NCBI RefSeq assembly: GCF_000247645.1
Contig: NZ_AHWA01000004.1
Span: 682,001-746,000, forward strand
DNA length: 64,000 nt
Direction of reading: 5' to 3'
Origin: Salinibacterium sp. PAMC 21357
Lineage (GTDB): Bacteria; Actinomycetota; Actinomycetes; Actinomycetales; Microbacteriaceae
Shown: positions 17,724-25,025 of the stretch, piece after piece
How the letters are laid out: each line of letters starts with the position of its first letter
How positions within the stretch are numbered: the first letter of the stretch is position 1
Translations under genes and position numbers: made by a program
Notes under the pieces: generated by a model
Told to the model about the DNA's origin: nothing
Seen by the model: only the letters and a program-made list of their open reading frames with translations
Database searches by the model: none

Positions 17724-19759
17724 CGCGTGGCTCCTTCTTCAACAGTCAAGCGGATGACTCGAACGCCACCGGCAGGAACAGTCACCGAACCGGTGACCGT
17801 AGTTTCCGTCAACAATTCTGCGCCGTCAGCGGGGAAAGTAATTTCGTTCGCGCTGTGGTTGATCACAAAACGAAAACGAGTTGAGTCATCAGAACGCGTG
17901 ACCACCTCAACGCCAGCCGGGAGATCGAGCTGTTCGACACCGGCCTCGTCGAGAGCGCGACCCATCAGGTCCGCAAAACTTGGTTCGTCGAGCGCGGTAG
18001 CCACATACCAGGCAGCCCCCGAACCGAAGGTGTTGCGCGTGATCGCCGGCCCACCAATCATGGGGCCACTCGCGAACTCGGCAACGACATCCGCGGTGGT
18101 CGGTCGAACATGTTCGGCCCACGTTGTTGCGAATCCGCCGTCATTGAGCACAAGTTTTGTCTCAGGCATGACCGGGAAGAATTGTTCTGTCCACGCGCCG
18201 AGTAGTTCGTGGAAGGCTCCGGGAGGTGTCTCGCCGGTCGAGTCCATGCGGATGCCGTCAGTCTCGTCAACGATGCCCGAGAAGAACGTAACAACAGCTA
18301 CGCCGCCGCCCGCAACGAATTGGGTGATGACGTCGACGCTGTGATCGTCGACGAGGTACAGGCTCGGCACAACGACAAGTTTGTAGTCGTCGAGTGGTGC
18401 TCCGGGGGCGACGACGTCGACGGTGACACCGTTGGCGCGCAACGCCTCATAGGCGGCATGTACTTGGGACAGGTAACGAACGTCAGACGATGGCAGCGAG
18501 TCGCCCTCAGCTGCCCACCATGCTTCCCAGCTGAACACGAGTGCGACGGAAGCCTCGACCCGAGTGCCCGCGAGAGACTCGAGCGCGTGGAGTTTCGCAC
18601 CCAGGTCGAGGGTCTCACGCCAAAGGGAAGTGTCAGTGCCGGCGTGAGGAAGAAGCGCCGAGTGGAATTTCTCGGCACCGTGTCGTGACGCACGCCACTG
18701 GAAGAAGCAGACAGTATCTGCACCCCGAGCAACGTGAGTCAACGTATTGCGCAGCATTTCGCCCGGTTGCTTGGCAAGGTTGTACGGTTGCCAGCTCACT
18801 GCACTGCTGGCCTGCTCCATGAGAATCCAGGGCTCGCCCTGTGCCAGACCGCGAGTGAGGTCTGCGGCAAAGGACAGCTCGCTGACCGGATGCGGCAGCC
18901 GGTGATCAAGGTAGTGATCGTTGGCGATGACATCCATCTCGCTCGCCCACTGCCAGTAATTTTGGCTGCGGATATGAGCGGTGACCATGAAGTTTGTGGT
19001 GACTGGGATGCTGCTTACCGAGCGGAGCAGTGCTGCTTCGCCGCGGTAGTAGTCGAGCAGCTCGTCGGAGCTAAACCGTGAGAAGTCGATTCGCTGGGCG
19101 GGGTTCGCCGAGGAGAGAACGGTGCGCGGTGGAAGAATTTCGTTCCAGTCGCTGTAGCGCTGGCTCCAGAATGCGGTGCCCCACGCTTCGTTGAGCGCGT
19201 CGATTGTGGAATACCGGGCACGAAGCCAGATTCGGAACGCGGCAGCGGAGGTGTCGCAGTAGCAGTGCGCATTGTGGCATCCGAGTTCATTCGAAACGTG
19301 CCACATCGCGAGGGCCGGGTGGCTGCTGTAGCGCTCGGCAACTTTCTCCACGAGACCGAGAGCTGCGGAGCGGAACTCCGGTGAACTCGGGCACCAGCCT
19401 TGGCGACCACCCTGCCAGCGGCGGGTGCCGTCGGCGGCAGTGGGCAAAATGTCTGGGTGGGCGGTGGTGAGCCAGGCGGGCGGCGACGAGGTGCCTGTTC
19501 CGAGGTTTACGCGGATGCCCGCAGAGTGCAGTAGATCCATGATCGCGTCGAGGCGATCGAAGGCGTACTCGCCGGCGCGAGGCTCGATCTCGGCCCAACC
19601 GAAGATGTTGATCGCGACGAGAGTGACCCCGGCCTCTTGCATGAGGGCAACATCCTGCTGCCAGACTTCTTCTGACCACTGCTCGGGGTTGTAGTCACAC
19701 CCGAGAACGAGGGATTCGGGTGACCAGCTCGCGACGCGATCTGCGCGGGGTGTGGTCAC
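17720..19759 (-). CDS. Beta-galactosidase, glycoside hydrolase family 42
   Basis: The 679-residue enzyme cleaves beta-galactosides in the cytoplasm (no signal peptide). The TIM-barrel domain opens with 'LGCDYNPEQW'. Glu158 in SNELGCHNAHCYC is the acid/base and Glu315 in LMEQASSAVSW the nucleophile expected for GH42. The CHNAHCYC cysteines fit the family's zinc-binding cluster. A trimerisation domain and a small beta domain follow. GTG 19759 was chosen because it has a strong AAAGGAGG ribosome site; a longer frame reaches 19852 but is not GH42-like. It is the first gene of the operon, facing the LacI gene across three operator-like sites. Confidence 0.93.
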   Translation of the reverse strand: MTTPRADRVASWSPESLVLGCDYNPEQWSEEVWQQDVALMQEAGVTLVAINIFGWAEIEPRAGEYAFDRLDAIMDLLHSAGIRVNLGTGTSSPPAWLTTAHPDILPTAADGTRRWQGGRQGWCPSSPEFRSAALGLVEKVAERYSSHPALAMWHVSNELGCHNAHCYCDTSAAAFRIWLRARYSTIDALNEAWGTAFWSQRYSDWNEILPPRTVLSSANPAQRIDFSRFSSDELLDYYRGEAALLRSVSSIPVTTNFMVTAHIRSQNYWQWASEMDVIANDHYLDHRLPHPVSELSFAADLTRGLAQGEPWILMEQASSAVSWQPYNLAKQPGEMLRNTLTHVARGADTVCFFQWRASRHGAEKFHSALLPHAGTDTSLWRETLDLGAKLHALESLAGTRVEASVALVFSWEAWWAAEGDSLPSSDVRYLSQVHAAYEALRANGVTVDVVAPGAPLDDYKLVVVPSLYLVDDHSVDVITQFVAGGGVAVVTFFSGIVDETDGIRMDSTGETPPGAFHELLGAWTEQFFPVMPETKLVLNDGGFATTWAEHVRPTTADVVAEFASGPMIGGPAITRNTFGSGAAWYVATALDEPSFADLMGRALDEAGVEQLDLPAGVEVVTRSDDSTRFRFVINHSANEITFPADGAELLTETTVTGSVTVPAGGVRVIRLTVEEGATR

Positions 19760-19822
19760 TCGTGCCTCCTTTGGCCTCAGACTCTGTCGCTCGTGCGCGG
19801 AGTCATTTATTCTGCAAACACT

Positions 19823-19842
19823 TTCTGTGAACGTGCACAGAA
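19823..19842. promoter_or_regulatory. LacI-type operator 1 (TTCTGTGAACGTGCACAGAA)
   Basis: This 20-base site is a palindrome matching at 18 of 20 positions, of the size and central CG symmetry used by LacI-family repressors. It lies about 65-85 bases upstream of the GH42 start, in the divergent region with the LacI gene. Two related sites follow at 19869 and 19926. Confidence 0.75.
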
Positions 19843-19868
19843 GGCGACCCAAAAGAATCGATGTGATT

Positions 19869-19888
19869 TTCTGGGAGCGTGCACAGAC
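19869..19888. promoter_or_regulatory. LacI-type operator 2 (degenerate)
   Basis: TTCTGGGAGCGTGCACAGAC matches operator 1 at most positions, with the right half-site intact and the left half-site degenerate. Its centre is 46 bases from operator 1, roughly four helical turns, so repressor looping between sites is possible. Confidence 0.6.
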
Positions 19889-19925
19889 TAAGCGAAGATC
19901 GATTGAAGTGTCAACCTCTCGGCGT

Positions 19926-19945
19926 GTCTGTGAACGTGAACAGTC
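19926..19945. promoter_or_regulatory. LacI-type operator 3
   Basis: GTCTGTGAACGTGAACAGTC has the same TGTGAACGTG core as operator 1. It lies 50-70 bases before the LacI gene start and is centred 57 bases from operator 2. It is placed to give autoregulation of the repressor gene. Confidence 0.68.
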
Positions 19946-19994
19946 CCGGAAAGTCGGGCCGACCGGTCACCCCCGCTACCGATAGCATGGGGTC

Positions 19995-21017
19995 ATGGCA
20001 AGACAAGGCACCCGACCGCGCCGCGCAACAATCTTTGATGTTGCCGCTGAGGCGAACGTCTCACGGGGCACCGTCTCGCGAATGCTCAATGGCGAACCCT
20101 ACGTTTCGGACTCTGCCCGTGACGCTATCGAAAAAGCCATCGCCAAAGTCGGCTACGTGCGCAATATGGCCGCCCGCAACCTGGCAACGCAGCGATCAAA
20201 AGCCATCGCCCTCATCGTTCACGAACCCCACTCGGTGTTTCTCGAAGACCCCAACATCGGCGCCATTCTGCTCGGCACCAACGAGCGCCTCTCTGAAGCC
20301 GACTACCAGCTCGTCTGCCTCATCATCGGCTCCGACCGCGATAGCGCCCGCATCGCCGACTATCTCCGCGGCGGTTTCGTTGACGGAGCCGTCATCGTCT
20401 CCGCACGCGAACACGACCCCATCGCTGACGCCATCGCCCACATCGGGCTCCCCGCCGTCTTCGTCGGGCACCCCGAGAGCGCGCCCGACATGCACTACGT
20501 CGGCATCGATAACCGCAGTGCTGCCCGCGATATCACTCGCGCACTACTCGCGACCGGTCGCAAGCGCGTTGGCATGATTGCCGCGGCCCTCGATCGCGAC
20601 TCTGGTAGCGAACGTCTCGCCGGATTTCGGGATGCCATGGGTGACGATTTCGACGAGAACCTTGTCGTCGATTTTCCGCTCTACTCTCGCAACAGCGGCG
20701 TCGAGGGAATGAAAACCCTTCTCGAGCGCGCTGGCGACATCGATGGAATCTTTGCCGCATCCGACGCCGTGGCCGCTGGCGCTATGGATGTGCTGCGGCA
20801 GAGCGGCCGCTCAGTGCCGGGCGACGTCGGCATTGTTGGCTTCGACGATAGCGACTGGGCTCTTCGTTGCCAGCCCCAACTCTCGACGGTGCGTCAGCCA
20901 GCCGACCTACTGGGGCGTGAGGCGGCATCCATGGTTCTTGAACTGGTCAACGGTGTGACCCCAGAAACGCCCGGCCGCATCTTGCCCACCGAGATCAAGC
21001 TACGCGGTTCAGCCTAA
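19995..21017 (+). CDS. LacI-family repressor of the galactoside operon
   Basis: The 340-residue protein starts with a LacI HTH (TIFDVAAEANVSRGTVSRML) and a hinge helix, followed by the periplasmic-binding-protein-like sensor domain, with the conserved 'VGIVGFDDSDWA' near residue 280. It is divergent from the GH42/ABC/GH36 operon. Three related palindromes lie in the 235 bases between them, so it most likely represses that operon and itself until a galactoside inducer binds. Its end overlaps the convergent 62-aa gene by four bases. No ribosome site is obvious before ATG 19995. Confidence 0.93.
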   Translation: MARQGTRPRRATIFDVAAEANVSRGTVSRMLNGEPYVSDSARDAIEKAIAKVGYVRNMAARNLATQRSKAIALIVHEPHSVFLEDPNIGAILLGTNERLSEADYQLVCLIIGSDRDSARIADYLRGGFVDGAVIVSAREHDPIADAIAHIGLPAVFVGHPESAPDMHYVGIDNRSAARDITRALLATGRKRVGMIAAALDRDSGSERLAGFRDAMGDDFDENLVVDFPLYSRNSGVEGMKTLLERAGDIDGIFAASDAVAAGAMDVLRQSGRSVPGDVGIVGFDDSDWALRCQPQLSTVRQPADLLGREAASMVLELVNGVTPETPGRILPTEIKLRGSA

Positions 21018-21202
21018 GACTGGATCGTCGAGTCGACGCGAGGGGCGACCTTGGCGCGCTCTTCAGCTTCGATCTTCGCGTAGCTGTTTCGCTCGGTGCG
21101 GTCAGAACGCATGATCGCGGCCATCACGAACCAGAAAATGAGCCCAACAGCGACTGTGGGCACGACGGAGAAGATCGCGTTCGACCAGAATTCTTGAGGC
21201 AC
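21014..21202 (-). CDS. Small membrane protein (62 aa)
   Basis: One hydrophobic helix (about residues 10-30, FSVVPTVAVGLIFWFVMAAI) is followed by a charged cytoplasmic-type tail. It starts with GTG nine bases after the stop of the 29-aa gene and is the last of three tiny genes following lysS. Lengths and layout resemble small membrane proteins seen downstream of lysS in related bacteria, but I know of no assigned function. Its 3' end overlaps the convergent LacI gene. Confidence 0.7.
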   Translation of the reverse strand: MPQEFWSNAIFSVVPTVAVGLIFWFVMAAIMRSDRTERNSYAKIEAEERAKVAPRVDSTIQS

Positions 21203-21211
21203 GTCTTCAGC

Positions 21212-21301
21212 CTAACCGTTAGCGAAGGTGACTATAGCGATGAGGATGACAAGTCCCACGAGAGTCACAGTCATGATGAGTCGAGATGATTTGCGGTCCA
21301 C
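21212..21301 (-). CDS. Very small membrane peptide (29 aa)
   Basis: GTG 21301 overlaps the stop of the 61-aa gene (TAGTG) and the frame ends with TAG at 21212-21214. The peptide has a basic start (VDRKSSR) and one hydrophobic helix of about 20 residues (LIMTVTLVGLVILIAIVTF). Stop/start coupling and the membrane-helix composition argue that it is real, but at 29 residues chance cannot be excluded. Confidence 0.5.
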   Translation of the reverse strand: MDRKSSRLIMTVTLVGLVILIAIVTFANG

Positions 21302-21486
21302 TACTGTGCCTTCACGAGAACGCCAACAAGGCCCGTAATCACCATGAACAGTCCAGCACCGGCTACCAGCACCCAGAGTGCGATGCGCATGGGCGTGATT
21401 GTCGACTTCGGGCGTGCGCTGTGCGCGTCGGCCGACTCGGGCACGTCTGGCGTCTCAGGCACGTCTGGCGTCTCAGGTTCAGTCAT
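21301..21486 (-). CDS. Small membrane protein (61 aa) with ETPDVP repeats
   Basis: The N-terminal third is acidic and Pro-rich with the hexapeptide ETPDVP twice in a row, encoded by two perfect 18-base repeats (21442-21477). A single hydrophobic helix follows (about residues 34-58). The start lies five bases after the lysS stop, so it is probably co-transcribed with lysS. Function is unknown. Confidence 0.72.
   Translation of the reverse strand: MTEPETPDVPETPDVPESADAHSARPKSTITPMRIALWVLVAGAGLFMVITGLVGVLVKAQ
21442..21477. repeat. Two perfect 18-base tandem repeats inside the 61-aa gene
   Basis: CACGTCTGGCGTCTCAGG occurs at 21442-21459 and again at 21460-21477. The unit length is a multiple of three, so copy-number change keeps the reading frame. 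Confidence 0.85.
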
Positions 21487-21491
21487 GGTTG

Positions 21492-22991
21492 CTACTTCAC
21501 CAGCGGAAACAGAATCGTTTCGCGAATTCCGAGCCCGGTGATCGCCATCAGCAGACGGTCAACGCCGACACCGATTCCACCGCTTGGCGGCATGCCGTGC
21601 TCAAGGGCGCGAATGAAGTCTTCGTCGAGGCGCATTGCTTCAACATCGCCCTGGCTGGCCAAGAGTGCTTGCTCAACAAAACGTTCGCGCTGGATGACCG
21701 GGTCAACGAGCTCGGAATAGCCGGTGGCCAGCTCGAACCCACGGATGTAGAGATCCCACTTCTCCACAACACCCTCGATGGTGCGGTGGTCGCGCACGAG
21801 CGGACTCGTGTCGACCGGAAAGTCCATGACGAAGGTCGGACGGTCGAGGCCTGGCTTGACGTAGTGCTCCCAGAGCTCTTCAACATACTTACCGTGGGTC
21901 GGCTGCGTGACACTGATGTCGACCGCATCCGCCAGCGTCTTCAATTCATCGGCAGAGGTCTGCGGGGTGATACTGAGCCCGGCCGCCTCATTGAGCGAGT
22001 CGTACATCGAAATGCGTGCCCAGTCACCGCCGAGGTCATACTCGGTGCCGTCAGACAGCGTGACGAGGGTGGAACCGGTGACCGCAATCGCCGAATTCTG
22101 CACTAGTTCTTGAGTGAGGTCGGCCATCTGGTTGTAGTCGCCATAAGCCTGGTAGGCCTCGACCATGGCAAACTCGGGCGAATGCGTTGAGTCAGCGCCC
22201 TCGTTGCGAAAGTTGCGGTTAATTTCGAATACGCGCTCGATGCCACCGACAACGGCGCGCTTCAAGAACAGTTCGGGCGCAATGCGCAGATACAGTTCGG
22301 TATCGAACGCGTTGGAGTGTGTGACGAAGGGACGAGCGGATGCCCCACCGTGCATCGTCTGCAGCATCGGCGTTTCAACTTCAAGGTATTCGTGCGCGGC
22401 AAAGGTTGCGCGCAGGCTGGCGTTGACCTTGGCGCGGGCCCGCACGGTAAAGCGTGCCTGCTCGCGAACGATGAGGTCGAGGTAGCGGCTACGAACGCGC
22501 TGTTCGTCGCTCAAATCTGAGTGCAAGTTGGGCAGCGGCAAGACGGCCTTTGCGGCGATCTTCCATTCCTTGACCATGACCGAAAGCTCGCCACGGCGGC
22601 TTGAAATTACTTCACCACTGACAAAGAGGTGGTCACCGAGGTCAACGAGCTCTTTCCACTGCGCGAGGGCGTCTTCGCCGACTTCGCCGAGAGAAACCAT
22701 GACTTGGATGCGTGCGCCATCGCCAGCCTGAAGCGAAGCGAAGCACAGCTTGCCCGTGTTGCGAAGGTGCACAATGCGACCGGCGAGACCAACAACATCG
22801 CCGGTAGTCGAGTCTGCTTCAAGCTCGGGATACTTGGCTCGCACCGCAGGAATGCTCGTCGTAATTGCGACACCGACGGGGTAAGCCTCAGCACCCGAAT
22901 CGATGAGTCGCTGACGCTTCTCAAGCCGAACAGCTTTCTGTTCAGAAACTTCGGCTTCGGTGGGCTCAGGAGCGTTAGCGGCGTCATTCAC
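21492..22991 (-). CDS. lysS: Lysyl-tRNA synthetase, class II
   Basis: This is a class II LysRS that charges tRNA-Lys in the cytoplasm. It has an N-terminal OB-fold (VVGLAGRIVHLRNTGKLCFA), motif 2 'FRNEGADSTHSPEF' and motif 3 'GIGVGVDRLLM' near the C-terminus. GTG 22991 gives 499 residues, the usual length, with GAGGG upstream; the frame stays open to 23072, which would add 27 residues with no family resemblance. Three tiny membrane genes follow it closely. In M. tuberculosis lysS lies between clpC1 and panC, and the same neighbours flank it here at greater distance. Confidence 0.95.
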   Translation of the reverse strand: MNDAANAPEPTEAEVSEQKAVRLEKRQRLIDSGAEAYPVGVAITTSIPAVRAKYPELEADSTTGDVVGLAGRIVHLRNTGKLCFASLQAGDGARIQVMVSLGEVGEDALAQWKELVDLGDHLFVSGEVISSRRGELSVMVKEWKIAAKAVLPLPNLHSDLSDEQRVRSRYLDLIVREQARFTVRARAKVNASLRATFAAHEYLEVETPMLQTMHGGASARPFVTHSNAFDTELYLRIAPELFLKRAVVGGIERVFEINRNFRNEGADSTHSPEFAMVEAYQAYGDYNQMADLTQELVQNSAIAVTGSTLVTLSDGTEYDLGGDWARISMYDSLNEAAGLSITPQTSADELKTLADAVDISVTQPTHGKYVEELWEHYVKPGLDRPTFVMDFPVDTSPLVRDHRTIEGVVEKWDLYIRGFELATGYSELVDPVIQRERFVEQALLASQGDVEAMRLDEDFIRALEHGMPPSGGIGVGVDRLLMAITGLGIRETILFPLVK

Positions 22992-23101
22992 GCCCTCAAT
23001 CGTAGCCGGGATGCTGTCACCCTGTTGGCCGGGGATCGCTTCGCCACTTCGGGCACGCAACTCTGTCTCCACCAGCCCTTTGTGTCCGGCAGAATTGAGC
23101 C

Positions 23102-23352
23102 ATGATCATCCGGAGTCTCGTATCTACTGATTTCACGGCAGCGGCCGCCCTGTGGGAATCTGCTGGCCTAACGAGACCATGGAACTCTCCCTCGGACGAC
23201 TTACAGCGCGCCCTCGAGGGGCCGACATCGACGATTCTCGGCGGGTTCGACCACCAAACGTTGCTCGGAACAGTCATGACAGGACACGACGGCCACCGCG
23301 GTTGGGGTACGAAGACGCCGACGTTCGCGTGTTAGCGAAGTGGTTGCGCTGA
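23102..23352 (+). pseudogene. GNAT acetyltransferase remnant with its middle deleted
   Basis: The first 62 codons match the start of YpeA-like GNAT acetyltransferases (MIIRSLVSTDFTAAAALWES, then GLTRPWNSPSDDL and GTVMTGHDGHRGW). Immediately after HRGW the expected acetyl-CoA-binding centre is missing. The next bases, read in another frame, give LGYEDADVRVLAKWLR, which looks like the C-terminal strand of the same family, ending at a TGA (23350-23352). About 65 codons and the cofactor site appear lost, so the gene should be inactive. The uninterrupted frame from the start ends at 23335. Confidence 0.75.
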
Positions 23353-23415
23353 CCGCCTCCAGCGGCACGGGCGAAACTGCGCAATAGTTTCAGCGCAGCA
23401 CACTGTCGACTGCAG

Positions 23416-24279
23416 TTACCCGACGTAGAGCGATGAATTGTCGATCAGGCGCGTGTCACCGACGCGGGCCGCAACGATTGCTGTGGCAGGGCCACGGAAG
23501 CCATCGGGAACCGGCGTGAAGGTCTCGGTGTCGACGACCGAGAAGTAGTCGAGCTCGGCCCGGGACTCCCCCATGAGAGCCCCCTGCGCTGCCGCGATGA
23601 CAGCATCGAGGCCACTATCGGCGGCCGAGGTTGCCGCTTTCAGAGCGGTAGACAGGATGGTGGCTGCTTCACGCTGGCTGGCATCCAAGAACTGATTGCG
23701 GCTCGAAAGGGCCAGGCCGTCTTCCTCGCGAACAGTTTCGATGATTTCCATGCGCACCGGGATGTTGAGGTCGGTGATCATGCGACGAACGAGGAACAGC
23801 TGCTGGGCATCCTTTTGACCGAAAGTGACGAACTGTGGGGTGGTGATCGCGAGCAGTTTTGCGACAACCGTGAGTACACCGTCGAAGTGGCCGGCACGGG
23901 ATTTGCCCTCGAAGGTGGTGCCGATGTGGCCGGCCGAGATCGTGGTGGCGGATGCCCCCGTCGGGTACATCTCCTCAACACTCGGAGCGAAGACGTAGGG
24001 CACCCCGAGTTCGCCGAGCATGTCGAGGTCTTCATCCATGGTGCGCGGATACTTGTCGAGATCTTCGTTCACACCGAACTGGGTGGGGTTCACAAAAATC
24101 GACACAATGCGCACATCAGCAAGCTCAGCGGCACGCTCAACATGAGCTGCGTGCCCCGCGTGCAAAGCGCCCAACGTCGGGATGAGCGCAATGGAGCGAC
24201 CAGCGCCACGCTCGTGGGCGACGACATCGCGCATACCGGCGACCGTCTCAATTACTTGCGGGCGGGGGTGTGAGCTCAC
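23416..24279 (-). CDS. panC: Pantothenate synthetase
   Basis: PanC joins pantoate and beta-alanine using ATP in the cytoplasm, the last step of pantothenate synthesis. The 287-residue product has the nucleotide-binding 'TLGALHAGHAAH' (HxGH-like), 'IFVNPTQFGVNEDLDKYPRT' in two adjoining parts, and 'GQKDAQQLFLVRRM'. GTG 24279 overlaps the stop of the DUF2520 gene by four bases (GTGA) and has AGGAGG upstream. An open extension to 24498 lies within the neighbouring gene. No panD is visible in the window. Confidence 0.95.
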   Translation of the reverse strand: MSSHPRPQVIETVAGMRDVVAHERGAGRSIALIPTLGALHAGHAAHVERAAELADVRIVSIFVNPTQFGVNEDLDKYPRTMDEDLDMLGELGVPYVFAPSVEEMYPTGASATTISAGHIGTTFEGKSRAGHFDGVLTVVAKLLAITTPQFVTFGQKDAQQLFLVRRMITDLNIPVRMEIIETVREEDGLALSSRNQFLDASQREAATILSTALKAATSAADSGLDAVIAAAQGALMGESRAELDYFSVVDTETFTPVPDGFRGPATAIVAARVGDTRLIDNSSLYVG

Positions 24280-25025
24280 GAGGGATCCTCCTGTGAATGG
24301 GGACTCGAATCGGGGTCGAACGAGGAAAGGTCGATCGTAGTCGCAGTTGCGCCCGCGAGCGCACTTTCGACAGAGGAACGCAGCAGCGGGCCCAAGATAC
24401 GGGCGGGATTTTCCACGCCAACGCTCTCGAGCAAGCCCAGGGATTGCCCCACGATCGCTGTGGAAAAACTTGTTGCCGTGCTGACCGCTTCGGCCCAAGC
24501 CGCGCGCTCACTTTCGGCGATCACCACTGGCTCAGCACCCATCTCCACGACAAGAGCCTGAGCGATCGGCAACACCGGTGTCGGCGCGCTGACGGCGCAA
24601 TACGCCTCATGCAGGCGGATGAGATCGAGACTCGTGCCCGTGAACACCATGGCCGGATGAACAGCCAACGGAATCGCGCCAGCAGCCAACGCTGGAGCGA
24701 GCGCACTATAGCCAAGCCCCGGTGCCGTATGCAGCACGAGTTGCCCCGGTTGCCACACGCCGGCAGCGGCAAGGCCCTTGGCAAATGATTCGATCTCCGC
24801 CTCCGGAACCGCCAAAATCACCAACTCGCTTCGCTCCACCAAGGTCGGGATGTCGAGCACGGGAACGTCAGGCAAAATTGCGCTCGCGCGCTCCAAATTT
24901 CGCTCGGATGTGGCCGCAATGCCGACGATCGCGTGACCGGCACCGGCGAGGGCAGCCCCCAGAATAGGCCCCACTTTGCCGGCGCCAATAATGCCGATCC
25001 CCAGCCGACCCGCAGCCTGCGCCAC
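24276..25025 (-). CDS. Rossmann-fold DUF2520 protein, panC neighbour
   Basis: The 249-residue protein opens with a dinucleotide-binding motif (GIGIIGAGKVGPILG, about residues 9-23), and a ketopantoate-reductase-like/DUF2520 C-terminal domain follows. The same gene sits upstream of panC in M. tuberculosis (Rv3603c) and other actinobacteria, which suggests a role in pantothenate or CoA metabolism, possibly as a reductase, though the activity is unproven. GTG 25025 overlaps the stop of the PH-domain gene by one base (TAGTG). The frame continues upstream through the (Ser-Ala) repeat of the neighbouring gene, giving a meaningless Cys/Gln-rich extension. Confidence 0.88.
   Translation of the reverse strand: MAQAAGRLGIGIIGAGKVGPILGAALAGAGHAIVGIAATSERNLERASAILPDVPVLDIPTLVERSELVILAVPEAEIESFAKGLAAAGVWQPGQLVLHTAPGLGYSALAPALAAGAIPLAVHPAMVFTGTSLDLIRLHEAYCAVSAPTPVLPIAQALVVEMGAEPVVIAESERAAWAEAVSTATSFSTAIVGQSLGLLESVGVENPARILGPLLRSSVESALAGATATTIDLSSFDPDSSPHSQEDPS

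Noticed and set aside
19760-19852. Longer GH42 start at 19852
   Set aside because: The extension covers the operator region and is not GH42-like. GTG 19759 has AAAGGAGG just upstream.
24280-24498. Upstream extension of panC
   Set aside because: It lies inside the DUF2520 gene and has no PanC similarity. GTG 24279 has a strong ribosome site.
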